A DNA stretch of 9,195 nt from JBOGGN01 sp050744165 (GCA_050744165.1 JBOGGN010000035.1:1-9195), one strand, 5' to 3'; shown: positions 1 through 7,403, counted from the first letter of the stretch. Numbers and translations: made by a program. The notes: generated by a model not told the origin, from the letters alone.

Positions 1-751
<751 letters not shown>

Positions 752-756
752 GGGGG

Positions 757-765
757 CCTCCTCCC
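757..765 (-). promoter_or_regulatory. Strong Shine-Dalgarno sequence placing the mreB start at ATT
   Basis: On the minus strand GGGAGGAGG is followed by five C and then ATT TCT GAC in the MreB frame. Spacing from GGAGG is ideal for a start at 751, and no ATG, GTG or TTG exists at this spot. The next in-frame ATG (712) has no ribosome binding site and lies inside the first beta strand (GRDMAVDLG). Confidence 0.6.
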
Positions 766-786
766 GGTTGCGGAGGTCGAAAGCGC

Positions 787-815
787 AGGCTATGGCCAAA
801 CGCGGTTACAAACAA
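787..815 (-). promoter_or_regulatory. Probable mreB promoter
   Basis: Minus strand: TTGTTT (810-815, -35-like), 17-base spacer, TAGCCT (787-792, matching TAnnnT). The expected transcription start is near 780, giving a leader of about 29 bases to the ATT start with the Shine-Dalgarno sequence inside it. It lies between ndk and mreB, so mreB could be transcribed independently of the genes upstream. Inferred from sequence pattern only. Confidence 0.45.
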
Positions 816-854
816 GCCGCGATCGGCCGAAATCACCAACCGGGGCCATATTTT

Positions 855-1283
855 TTATTCCCTGGCGGCGGCTAGCGCCGGAAACCACATTTCGACCTCC
901 CGTTCGGCCGACTCGGCCCCGTCGGAAGCGTGGATCAGGTTCTCCGGCGAGGCAATGGCGAGGTCGCCGCGAATGGTTCCCGGCGCCGCCTGGGCGGGAT
1001 CGGTGGCCCCGGTCAGGGCCCGCACGACCCACCACACCTCGCCCGGCCCCTCGACCACCAGGGCCAACAGCGGCGAACGGGTGATGAAGCTGACGAGCGA
1101 CTCGAAGAAGGGCTTGCCGAGGTGCTCCTCATAGTGGCGCTTGGCCCATTCGGCATCAATGTGGCGCAGCTCGGCGGCCACCAGTCGCAGCCCCTTGCGC
1201 TCCAGGCGGCTGATGATGTCGCCGCAAAGACCCCGCTCGACGGCATCGGGTTTGCACAGGACGAGGGTTCTGTTCAGAGTCAT
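855..1283 (-). CDS. ndk: Nucleoside diphosphate kinase
   Basis: Transfers the gamma phosphate from ATP to nucleoside diphosphates through a phosphohistidine intermediate, supplying NTPs and dNTPs in the cytoplasm. The 142-residue product has the usual family length. It begins MTLNRTLVLCKPDAVERGL, with the KPDA nucleotide-site motif at 11-14. It ends with GTIRGDLAI (102-110) and NLIHASDGAESAEREV, where His118 is the catalytic histidine. The family usually has HGSD and this copy has HASD. I chose ATG 1283 because homology begins there; the open frame upstream to 1379 is not NDK-like. No good Shine-Dalgarno sequence precedes this ATG, but TACCCT lies 10 bases before it, so a near-leaderless transcript is possible. 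The 165-bp gap after folC also fits a separate promoter. Stop is TAA. Confidence 0.96.
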   Translation of the reverse strand: MTLNRTLVLCKPDAVERGLCGDIISRLERKGLRLVAAELRHIDAEWAKRHYEEHLGKPFFESLVSFITRSPLLALVVEGPGEVWWVVRALTGATDPAQAAPGTIRGDLAIASPENLIHASDGAESAEREVEMWFPALAAARE

Positions 1284-1293
1284 GTTGGGAAAA

Positions 1294-1299
1294 AGGGTA
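1294..1299 (-). promoter_or_regulatory. Possible -10 element of ndk (near-leaderless)
   Basis: TACCCT on the minus strand ends 10 bases before the ndk ATG, which lacks a Shine-Dalgarno sequence. Transcription starting about 7 bases downstream would leave a leader of only 3-4 bases. No convincing -35 hexamer is visible. See the similar arrangement before tig and before the gene at 2797-3807. Confidence 0.3.
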
Positions 1300-1359
1300 C
1301 CCCGTGGCCGCCCCCGCTCCGCGGCCCCCACGGGCGCTTCTCGGGTCGAGTCCGCCCTC

Positions 1360-1375
1360 TGAGCGCCAGCGCTCA
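1360..1375. repeat. 16-bp dyad between folC and ndk
   Basis: TGAGCGCCAGCGCTCA is a perfect inverted repeat of 7 + 7 bases around a 2-base centre, about 80 bases upstream of the ndk ATG. It has no T tract on either strand, so it is not a convincing terminator. Its symmetry would suit a dimeric repressor or activator, but chance formation in GC-rich DNA cannot be excluded. The rest of the 1284-1448 spacer shows no gene. Confidence 0.35.
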
Positions 1376-1448
1376 ACACAAATCGGCCAACCCTCGACCA
1401 TTGCTTGAGCCCCGAGGCGCCCTCGACTACTGATTGAGACTTCCGAGT

Positions 1449-2762
1449 TCAGCCCAGCAGGGCGGTGCGGGCGGCACCGACCACGTAGAGGGACCCGGTC
1501 ACCACGATCATCTCGTCCTCGGTGGCCAGCTCGCGGGCCCGGTCGACGGCGTCGGCCACCGAGGCCGCCGGTTCCGCCTCCACCCCGAGCAGGATCGCCG
1601 CCTTGGCCACCACATCAGCGGAGTGAGCCCGAGGGCTCGGCGGAGGGCAGGTGATGATCCGGCGGGCCTTGGCGGCCGCCAGCGCCTGGAGCATCTCGCC
1701 GGGATCTTTGCCCCGCAACATACCTACGACCATGATCCGCGAGCGGATGTCGCCAAACTCCTCATCAAGAGCGGCGGCCATGGCCTCGGCGCCGGGGAGG
1801 TTCTTGGCCCCATCGAGGACGATAAGGGGTCGTCGACCGACGACCTCGAGGCGGCCCGGACTGCGGACCGCGGCTCCGGCCTCGGCCAGGCGGGGTGGTT
1901 CGATCGGGTTGCCGAAGAACGCTTCGACCGCCACTACCGCGTCGAGGAAGTTGTATGCCTGGTGACGGCCGTGCAGGGCCAGGAACACGTCGTCGTACTG
2001 CGCCTGTGGCGTCCGCATGCGGAGGACCCGGCCGCCAACGGCGACCTCGTTACCAAGCAACTCGAAGTCCCGGCCCCGCAACAAAACCTGGCTGGCCGCC
2101 TCGGCCTCGAAGATGGGGACCAGCTCCGGGCGTGTCTCGGACAGCACCAGGGTGCTGGCGGGCTTGACGATGCCCGCCTTCTCCCGGGCGATGTCCGCCA
2201 CGGTCGGGCCCAGGAACTCGACGTGGTCGAGGCCAACGTTGGTGACCACCGCCACGTCGGCGTCGGCGACGTTGGTGGCGTCCCAACGGCCGCCCAGGCC
2301 GACCTCGATGACGCCCACATCGACGGGCCGCTCGGCGAACCACCGGAACGCCGCCGCGGCCAACAGCTCGAACCACGTGGGCCGGCCCAGCCCCTCGTCG
2401 TCGCCCTCGGTCACGAGCCGCTCCAGCAGCGCCAGGTCGGACAAGAGGGCCGCCAACTCGTCGTCGGGGATCGGCTGGCCGTTGTACATCAGGCGCTCGT
2501 TCACCGTCTCCAGGTGCGGGCTGGTGAAGGTCCCCACGGTCAGGCCCTTCGACATCAGCAGGGTGGTGAGGGCTTTGGCGGTGGAGGTCTTTCCGTTGGT
2601 CCCGGTGACGTGGATCACCGGGTACGCGTCCTGCGGGTCGCCTAAGACCCGCACCAGCCGGCGCATGCGAGCCAGGTTCGGGGGCGGCCGATGGGCGTCG
2701 GCGAGCATCCGCTCGAGGTTCTGGTGGGAATCGAGCCAGGCCAGAGCGTCGCCGAGGTCCAT
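1449..2762 (-). CDS. folC: Bifunctional folylpolyglutamate synthase / dihydrofolate synthase
   Basis: FolC joins dihydropteroate to glutamate and then adds further glutamates to folates, using ATP, in the cytoplasm. The 437-residue product begins MDLGDALAWLDSHQNLERM, a typical FolC opening. The P-loop GTNGKTS is at 54-60, SPHL (folate side) at 81-84, IEVGLGGRWDATNV at 152-165, and LDHVEFLG at 178-185. Next come EKAGIVKP (194-201), the HQAYN segment, and then the C-terminal Mur-ligase-like domain. The usual DGAHN motif of that domain reads DGAKN here (His to Lys). ATG 2762 starts the homology and has a weak AGGG upstream; the frame upstream to 3089 overlaps the neighbouring gene and is rejected. 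It starts 34 bases after the end of the upstream gene and is probably cotranscribed with it. Stop is TGA. Confidence 0.95.
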   Translation of the reverse strand: MDLGDALAWLDSHQNLERMLADAHRPPPNLARMRRLVRVLGDPQDAYPVIHVTGTNGKTSTAKALTTLLMSKGLTVGTFTSPHLETVNERLMYNGQPIPDDELAALLSDLALLERLVTEGDDEGLGRPTWFELLAAAAFRWFAERPVDVGVIEVGLGGRWDATNVADADVAVVTNVGLDHVEFLGPTVADIAREKAGIVKPASTLVLSETRPELVPIFEAEAASQVLLRGRDFELLGNEVAVGGRVLRMRTPQAQYDDVFLALHGRHQAYNFLDAVVAVEAFFGNPIEPPRLAEAGAAVRSPGRLEVVGRRPLIVLDGAKNLPGAEAMAAALDEEFGDIRSRIMVVGMLRGKDPGEMLQALAAAKARRIITCPPPSPRAHSADVVAKAAILLGVEAEPAASVADAVDRARELATEDEMIVVTGSLYVVGAARTALLG

Positions 2763-2796
2763 CGTCGACCCTGGCCTGCCCCAGCTCCCTGCTCGA

Positions 2797-3807
2797 TCAG
2801 GCAGCGAGGCGTTCCAGTCGGGTGGCGAACTCCTCGGCTGCGTCTTGGACCGCGACCGCGGTGCCCGCGGCTGCCTTGGCCGCCTCTTTGCGAGCCCGCT
2901 GCAGCGCCCGCTCGGCGCTCTCCATGGCTCGGGCCTTGGCCGCCTCGGCCACCTTGCGCTGCTGACGCGAGAGCTTCTTGGCCTTTTCCCTTGCGGAACC
3001 GACGGCCTGGCCGGCCGCGCCTCGCTGCCGCGCCGCTTGCTCCCAGACCTGGCGACTTGCGATCTCGACCGACTCCAAGGCGGCGGCACCCTGCTTGCGC
3101 GCCTGCTTGCGGGCCGAGTCGAACGCCTTGCCAGCCGCCTTGCGCTCCTTGCGGGACATCTCCTTTACCTGGCGGCGGTAGGCCTCGAGGGACCTCAGCG
3201 CCGCCGCCTTCTGGGCCTCGACCTGCGCCCTGACCTGCTGGCGGGTGACGGTCACCGCCCGATCGGCGGCCGCATCGACCTGCTGGCGGGTGACGGTCAC
3301 CGCGTGCTCGGCAGCCGCCTTCTGCTTACGGCCCTGCTTCCTCGCCTCCTCCCGAGCGCGCTCCCAGGCCTTGCGAGCCGCCTTCCGCTCGCGGCGCGAC
3401 AAGCGGCGGGCCTGCTCGGCGACCTGGTCCCGGGCATGGCGGGCAGTCGCCACCTGCGGGAGGGCGACTCGCGGCGCGGGCACTTGCGGGAGGGCTATCC
3501 GTAACGAAGCCACTTGCGGGAGGGCCACCGAGGCGGCGCCCGATCGGGCGGCCTTGCCCGCGGCCAGCTTGGCGTGGGCCGACTTGGCCGGAGCCGACTT
3601 GGCGTGGGCCGACTTGGCCGGAGCCGGCTTGGCCGGGCGTCCGAAACGCGACCCGAGCGCCGCCCCGGCCACCATCCCGCCGGCACCCCAAAGGACGGCG
3701 TTGCGGCCCAGTTCGTTGACCGGCCGGTCCTTGCTGTAGGCCTCGACAGCCGCCGCTCCGACACCGACGACGGCTCCGAGCACGGCACCTTTCACCAGCT
3801 TGCTCAT
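2797..3807 (-). CDS. Unknown Lys/Arg/Ala-rich repeat protein with glycine-zipper-like N-terminus, in the valS position
   Basis: I do not recognise a family for this 336-residue protein. Residues 4-20 and 37-52 are hydrophobic and rich in Gly/Ala with small residues spaced as in glycine zippers, suggesting a membrane-inserting hairpin. Residues 60-83 are a K/A/P/S linker made of a repeated decapeptide (SAHAKSAPAK type). Residues 94-123 are three decapeptides of the form VALPQVAxxR. Residues about 125-335 are highly charged and probably helical. They hold three related blocks: LSRRERKAARKAWERAREE (136-154), MSRKERKAAGKAFDSARKQ (217-235) and LSRQQRKVAEAAKARAMES (279-297), plus AVTVTRQQV twice (169-177, 184-192). 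By hand count there are about 70 Lys+Arg against 29 Asp+Glu. The shape suggests a membrane-anchored, nucleic-acid-binding or coiled-coil protein, but that is inference. It sits between clpX and folC, where other actinobacteria have valS. The plus-strand frames across it have no recognisable homology. Confidence 0.75.
   Translation of the reverse strand: MSKLVKGAVLGAVVGVGAAAVEAYSKDRPVNELGRNAVLWGAGGMVAGAALGSRFGRPAKPAPAKSAHAKSAPAKSAHAKLAAGKAARSGAASVALPQVASLRIALPQVPAPRVALPQVATARHARDQVAEQARRLSRRERKAARKAWERAREEARKQGRKQKAAAEHAVTVTRQQVDAAADRAVTVTRQQVRAQVEAQKAAALRSLEAYRRQVKEMSRKERKAAGKAFDSARKQARKQGAAALESVEIASRQVWEQAARQRGAAGQAVGSAREKAKKLSRQQRKVAEAAKARAMESAERALQRARKEAAKAAAGTAVAVQDAAEEFATRLERLAA
3232..3303. 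repeat. Exact 27-bp direct repeat with 45-bp period, each copy holding a dyad
   Basis: Positions 3232-3258 and 3277-3303 are identical over 27 bases. The 45-base offset is 15 codons, so the repeat gives AVTVTRQQV twice in the encoded protein. Each copy contains the dyad GGTGACGGTCACC (3244-3256 and 3289-3301). Because these codons read VTVT the symmetry may be a by-product of coding, but the absence of any silent difference suggests a recent duplication. Confidence 0.8.
3451..3540. repeat. Three imperfect 30-bp tandem repeats
   Basis: CACYTGCGGGAGGGC recurs at 3451, 3481 and 3511 with diverged second halves. On the minus strand this encodes three consecutive decapeptides (VALPQVASLR, IALPQVPAPR, VALPQVATAR). 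The conserved half is ALPQV. The period is a multiple of three, so copy changes keep the frame. Confidence 0.8.
3568..3627. repeat. Two near-identical 30-bp tandem repeats
   Basis: 3568-3597 and 3598-3627 match at 29 of 30 bases, followed by a short partial third copy. They encode a repeated Ala/Lys/Pro/Ser/His decapeptide in the linker after the hydrophobic N-terminus of the unknown protein. Confidence 0.85.
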
Positions 3808-3816
3808 CGGTTGTGC

Positions 3817-3822
3817 AGGCTA
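3817..3822 (-). promoter_or_regulatory. Possible -10 element before the unknown Lys/Arg-rich gene
   Basis: TAGCCT lies 9 bases before the ATG at 3807, which has no Shine-Dalgarno sequence. A start of transcription about 7 bases downstream would make the mRNA almost leaderless. It falls in the 54-base gap after clpX. No clear -35 hexamer is seen. Confidence 0.3.
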
Positions 3823-3861
3823 CTCGCCGCCCGCCCGGCGGACAGAACCGCAGGCCGAACC

Positions 3862-5139
3862 CTAGGAAGCGGCCCGGCGGGGCCGGCTCTCCTTTTCCCC
3901 GGCGGTCGAGCGAGGGACCAGGGTGGGATTGACCCGATCCAGCACGACGGAGCGGTCGATGACGCAGCGGCCGATGTCGGAGCGGCTGGGCAGGTCGTAC
4001 ATGACCTCCAGCAGCACCTCCTCCAGGATGGCCCGAAGGCCCCGGGCGCCGGTCCCCCGCAACAGGGCTTGCTCGGCCACCGCCTCAAGGGCGTCGGCAC
4101 CGAACTCCAGCTCGACGTTGTCGAGCTCGAAGACCCGCCGGTACTGGCGCACCAGGGCGTTCTTGGGCTCGATGAGGATGCGCACCAGGGCTTCACGATC
4201 GAGGTTGGACACCGCCCCGATGACCGGCAACCGGCCCACGAACTCGGGGATCAGGCCGAACTTCAACAGATCCTCGGGCAGCACGCTGATCAGCAACTCG
4301 CCTTCGGAGCGGTCGCCGGCGCCGCGGATGTCGGCCCGGAACCCGATGCCCTGGTGGCCGATGCGGCTCTCGATGATCCGGTTCAGCCCCGCGAAGGCAC
4401 CGCCACAGATGAAGAGGATGTTGGTCGTGTCGATCTGTATGAACTCCTGGTGGGGGTGCTTGCGGCCCCCCTGAGGCGGCACCGAGGCAGTGGTCCCCTC
4501 CAGGATCTTGAGCAGGGCCTGTTGAACGCCCTCGCCTGACACGTCACGGGTTATCGACGGGTTCTCGCTCTTACGGGCGATCTTGTCGATCTCGTCGATG
4601 TAGATGATCCCCGTTTCCGCCTTCTTGACGTCGTAGTCGGCGTTCTGGATCAGCTTCAGCAGGATGTTCTCGACGTCCTCGCCCACGTAGCCGGCCTCGG
4701 TCAACGCGGTGGCGTCGGCGATGGCGAAGGGGACGTTGAGCATCCGGGCCAGCGTCTGGGCCAGCAGCGTCTTGCCGCAGCCGGTGGGGCCGAGCAGCAG
4801 GATGTTGGACTTCTGCAGCTCCACCTCGGCGTCGTGGTAGCCGCCTGCCTGGACCCGCTTGTAGTGGTTGTAGACAGCGACCGAGAGGATCTTCTTGGCT
4901 CGCTCCTGGCCGATCACATAATCGTTGAGGAAATTGAAAATCTCGGTCGGTTTGGGCAGTTCGTCGAAATGGACCTCGGAGGACTCCGCCAACTCCTCCT
5001 CGATGATGTCGTTACACAGGTCTATGCACTCGTCACAGATGTAGACGCCGGGACCGGCAATCAACTTCTTGACCTGCTTCTGCGACTTGCCGCAGAAGGA
5101 GCACTTGACCAGATCGCTGCTCTCGCCGAACTTCGCCAC
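3862..5139 (-). CDS. clpX: ATP-dependent Clp protease ATP-binding subunit ClpX
   Basis: Hexameric AAA+ unfoldase that recognises tagged substrates and threads them into ClpP. The 425-residue product is of normal length. The N-terminal zinc-binding domain has Cys13, Cys16, Cys35 and Cys38. The Walker A motif GPTGCGKT is at 117-124, the pore-1 loop GYVG at 150-153, and Walker B IIYIDE at 178-183. The ClpP-docking IGF tripeptide is at 265-267 within the loop ESRIGHQGIGFRAD. Arg303 in EFVGRLP fits the arginine finger, and Arg366 in GTGARGLR fits sensor 2. All key residues are present. The start is GTG (5139), with a G-rich stretch upstream instead of a clean Shine-Dalgarno sequence. The gene begins 20 bases after the clpP stop, so the two are almost certainly one transcript. 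Stop is TAG. Confidence 0.98.
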   Translation of the reverse strand: MAKFGESSDLVKCSFCGKSQKQVKKLIAGPGVYICDECIDLCNDIIEEELAESSEVHFDELPKPTEIFNFLNDYVIGQERAKKILSVAVYNHYKRVQAGGYHDAEVELQKSNILLLGPTGCGKTLLAQTLARMLNVPFAIADATALTEAGYVGEDVENILLKLIQNADYDVKKAETGIIYIDEIDKIARKSENPSITRDVSGEGVQQALLKILEGTTASVPPQGGRKHPHQEFIQIDTTNILFICGGAFAGLNRIIESRIGHQGIGFRADIRGAGDRSEGELLISVLPEDLLKFGLIPEFVGRLPVIGAVSNLDREALVRILIEPKNALVRQYRRVFELDNVELEFGADALEAVAEQALLRGTGARGLRAILEEVLLEVMYDLPSRSDIGRCVIDRSVVLDRVNPTLVPRSTAGEKESRPRRAAS

Positions 5140-5159
5140 GTCGATGTCCCCCCCGACGC

Positions 5160-5810
5160 TCAGGCGACACCGGCGGCAAGTGGCACGCCGGCCAACTCAC
5201 GTGCAGTGATCACCTCGTCGATGATGCCGTATCCCTCCGCCTCAGTTGCGCTCATGATGAAGTCCCGGTCGGTGTCCTTGGCCACCTTGGTCACCGGTTG
5301 ACCGGTGTCGACGGCCAGCATCTCGTTCAGCAGGTCCCGCATCCGGAGGATCTCCTTGGCTTGGATCTCGATGTCGGCCGCCTGGCCGGCAGCCCCACCG
5401 TAGGGCTGATGGATCAGGATGCGGGCGTGGGGCAGGGCGAAGCGCTTGCCCCGGGTACCACCGGCCAGCAGCACCGCCGCCGCAGAGGCGGCCTGCCCGT
5501 AGCAGAAGGTCGAGATGTCATTCTTGACGAATTTCATGGTGTCGTAGATGGCGAACAGCGCCGTGATGTCGCCCCCCGGACTGTTGATGTAGAGGCTTAT
5601 GTCTTTGTCGGCGTTCTTGTACTCCAAGTACAGCAACTGGGCGCACACAGTGTTGGCCACGTGGTCGTCGATCGGCGTGCCCAGGAAGACGATGAACTCC
5701 TCGAGCATCCGGCTGTAGAGGTCGTAGGTGCGGGTGCCGCGATTGGTCTCCTCGACCACGCTCGGGGGGTAGTAACTGGCCCTGGGGTTGACAATGCGGT
5801 GGTCTGTCAC
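5160..5810 (-). CDS. clpP: ATP-dependent Clp protease proteolytic subunit (ClpP2-like)
   Basis: Serine peptidase that forms the barrel-shaped degradation chamber fed by ClpX. In the 216-residue product the catalytic triad is Ser109 (GQAASAAA), His134 (LIHQPYGG) and Asp183 (KDTDRDF). Their spacing (25 and 49 residues) is the same as in the E. coli enzyme. NSPGGDITALFAIYDTMKF near 76-94 and the ADIEIQAKEILRMR handle helix are typical. Sequence feel is closer to the actinobacterial ClpP2 type than ClpP1. Most actinobacteria carry clpP1 and clpP2 side by side, but only one copy is here. The first 20 or so residues look like the usual propeptide region. The start GTG at 5810 has only GAGG about 10 bases upstream, so the exact start is less sure than the identity. 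It lies 77 bases after tig. Confidence 0.97.
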   Translation of the reverse strand: MTDHRIVNPRASYYPPSVVEETNRGTRTYDLYSRMLEEFIVFLGTPIDDHVANTVCAQLLYLEYKNADKDISLYINSPGGDITALFAIYDTMKFVKNDISTFCYGQAASAAAVLLAGGTRGKRFALPHARILIHQPYGGAAGQAADIEIQAKEILRMRDLLNEMLAVDTGQPVTKVAKDTDRDFIMSATEAEGYGIIDEVITARELAGVPLAAGVA

Positions 5811-5887
5811 GGTGTTGCGGCCTCGGTTTCTGGTCCTGGTGCCCGGCAGGGGTGGCGTTGCTCGTCCATGGTGCCGCGGGACAACGG

Positions 5888-7315
5888 CTACCCGGTCGTG
5901 TCTTCGCCGACGACGTCATCTTCGTCGGCAATGACTGCGGCAGGCGATGCGGGGAGGTTCGTGGGGTCGGGGGGCTCCTCGAGGAGGGCCCGATCGATGG
6001 GTTGACCGTCGGGATCGACCGCCTCGACGTGGTCGATCAGCCACTCGATGGCTTTGCCCTTCCTGACATCTGAGCGTAGTGCTGACATTTGATCTGCGTC
6101 TTCCAGCTGCCGGCGTACCCGGTCGGCGGACAGGTCGAAGCGGTCCGCCAGCCGCCCGATCTCGGCGTCTACCTCGGCCTCCTCCACGGTGATGTCCTCG
6201 AGGTCGGCCAGGGCCCGCAGCGCCAGGTCGGCCTTGACCGTCTGGGCTCCCTGAACCTTCAACTCGTCGAGCAGCTGTTGCTGCGAGCGGCCGGTGGCGG
6301 TCAGGTATTGGCCCATCGAGAGGCCCTGCTGGCGCAGCACGTTCTCCAACTCCTGGACCCGGCCCGCCACATCCTCATCCACCAGCGCCTCGGGAGCATC
6401 CTCCTGCACCAGGTCGGCGATGGCGTCGATGGACTGGGTACGCAGGGCCGACTTGGCCTGGGCCCTCTTGGTGACCTGGAGGCGCTTCTCGATGTCGGCG
6501 ACCAACTCCTCGACAGTGTCGAACTCCGACGCCTCACTGGCCCAGTCGTTGGTGACCTCGGGAAGGATCATCTCTTTGATCTCTTTGACGTCGACGTCGT
6601 AAGTCAGCTGCCGCGTCGGAGCCGCCTCGTCACTGGCCTCGGGCTGACCGGGCACCACCACGTCGACCACGAAGTGCAGGTGGTCGCCCACGTTGGCGCC
6701 CCTCACGTGGTCGTCGAGCTCCTTGCCGAAGCTGCCCGATCCCACCTCGTAGAGCAGGTCCTCATTGGTCCTGGGGGCGCCCTCCTCGTCGTCCGACCGA
6801 GCCAGCGTCAGGTCGATCGTGAGGTGGTCGTGGTCCTGTGCGGGTCGCTCGACGGGGTGCAGCTCCCCGAAGTTGGTGCGCAGCCGGTCCAGCTGCACCT
6901 GGACCTCCTCGTCGGTGAGCACCGGGGACGGGATGGTGACCCGCAGCCCGCCATAACCGGCCAGCTTGACCTGGGGCCGGACCTCGACGATGGCGTCGAA
7001 CATGAGCGGCCCGTCGACCTCGCCGCCGGTGATGTCGATCTCCGGCGGCGCGATGGCGTCGACGTCATGCTCCTTGATGGCCTCGCTGTAGTACCCGGCC
7101 AGCGAGCCCCGGATGGCCTCGGCTCGTGCTGCCTCCTTGCCGAGGCGAGCCTCCAGGATCCGCCTCGGTGCCTTGCCGGGACGGAACCCCGGTATGCGGA
7201 CCTCCTTGGAGATCTTGCGATACGTCGCGTCGAGCGCCTTCTCGAACTCCTGCTCGTCGACGGTGACTGAGAGCTTGATCTTGTTGCCCTCTAGGGCCTC
7301 GACGACGGTCTCCAT
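5888..7315 (-). CDS. tig: Trigger factor (ribosome-associated chaperone)
   Basis: Trigger factor docks at the ribosome exit tunnel and shields nascent chains. In the 475-residue product the ribosome-binding domain carries the signature GFRPGKAP at 43-50. A central FKBP-like region spans about 160-250 and a long helical C-terminal domain follows, ending in an acidic tail (ADEDDVVGEDTTG). The FKBP-like region keeps the strand VTIDL-like opening (LTIDL, 165-169) but lacks the usual GFE-type active-site segment, reading GSFGKELDDHVRG instead. Prolyl isomerase activity may therefore be lost. ATG 7315 starts the homology; the frame upstream reaches into tRNA-Pro and is rejected. AGGAGGT occurs 20 bases before this ATG, too far for normal use, and TAGACT occurs 11 bases before it, so a near-leaderless mRNA is possible. 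First gene of the leftward block. Stop is TAG. Confidence 0.95.
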   Translation of the reverse strand: METVVEALEGNKIKLSVTVDEQEFEKALDATYRKISKEVRIPGFRPGKAPRRILEARLGKEAARAEAIRGSLAGYYSEAIKEHDVDAIAPPEIDITGGEVDGPLMFDAIVEVRPQVKLAGYGGLRVTIPSPVLTDEEVQVQLDRLRTNFGELHPVERPAQDHDHLTIDLTLARSDDEEGAPRTNEDLLYEVGSGSFGKELDDHVRGANVGDHLHFVVDVVVPGQPEASDEAAPTRQLTYDVDVKEIKEMILPEVTNDWASEASEFDTVEELVADIEKRLQVTKRAQAKSALRTQSIDAIADLVQEDAPEALVDEDVAGRVQELENVLRQQGLSMGQYLTATGRSQQQLLDELKVQGAQTVKADLALRALADLEDITVEEAEVDAEIGRLADRFDLSADRVRRQLEDADQMSALRSDVRKGKAIEWLIDHVEAVDPDGQPIDRALLEEPPDPTNLPASPAAVIADEDDVVGEDTTG

Positions 7316-7326
7316 ACGGGTGACGC

Positions 7327-7332
7327 AGTCTA
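7327..7332 (-). promoter_or_regulatory. Possible -10 element of tig, the head of the leftward block
   Basis: TAGACT on the minus strand ends 11 bases before the tig ATG, predicting a leader of about 3-5 bases. The AGGAGGT at 7336-7342 would then be outside the transcript. No good -35 hexamer at 16-18 bases is seen; TTGGCC lies 20 bases upstream. Confidence 0.35.
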
Positions 7333-7384
7333 CTGACCTCCTGTGACCGGCGGGCCAACGAAGGGGCCGGCGGGACGGGGCCGG

Positions 7385-7390
7385 TACCAT
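7385..7390 (+). promoter_or_regulatory. Possible -10 element of tRNA-Pro
   Basis: TACCAT lies 13 bases before the mature 5' end of tRNA-Pro, a distance that suits a short precursor leader. No -35 match is visible in the GC-rich sequence upstream. Confidence 0.3.
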
Positions 7391-7403
7391 TGCCTCGGGA
7401 CTT

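Noticed and set aside
752..799. N-terminal extension of MreB from a TTG at 799
   Set aside because: No ribosome binding site precedes it, the 16 extra residues are not MreB-like, and the predicted transcription start lies downstream of it.
1284..1379. 32-residue N-terminal extension of Ndk
   Set aside because: The family begins at about MTLNRTLVL; the upstream residues look like translated spacer and include the dyad.
1434..2645. Long plus-strand frame of about 400 codons opposite folC
   Set aside because: It mirrors a high-GC gene, is rich in His/Gly/Arg/Asp as expected of such shadows, and has no recognisable domain. The same holds for plus-strand frames at 2017-3504, 3514-4539, 5298-6005 and 6089-7270.
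2763..3089. 109-residue N-terminal extension of FolC
   Set aside because: It is the out-of-frame shadow of the unknown Lys/Arg-rich gene, and FolC homology starts exactly at ATG 2762.
3451..3627. CRISPR-like repeat array
   Set aside because: The 30-bp units are directly adjacent, diverged, in frame and protein-coding, with no unique spacers between them.
7336..7342. AGGAGGT as the tig ribosome binding site
   Set aside because: It lies 20 bases before the ATG, and no usable in-frame start codon lies at 5-10 bases from it. It may be chance or may lie outside the transcript.
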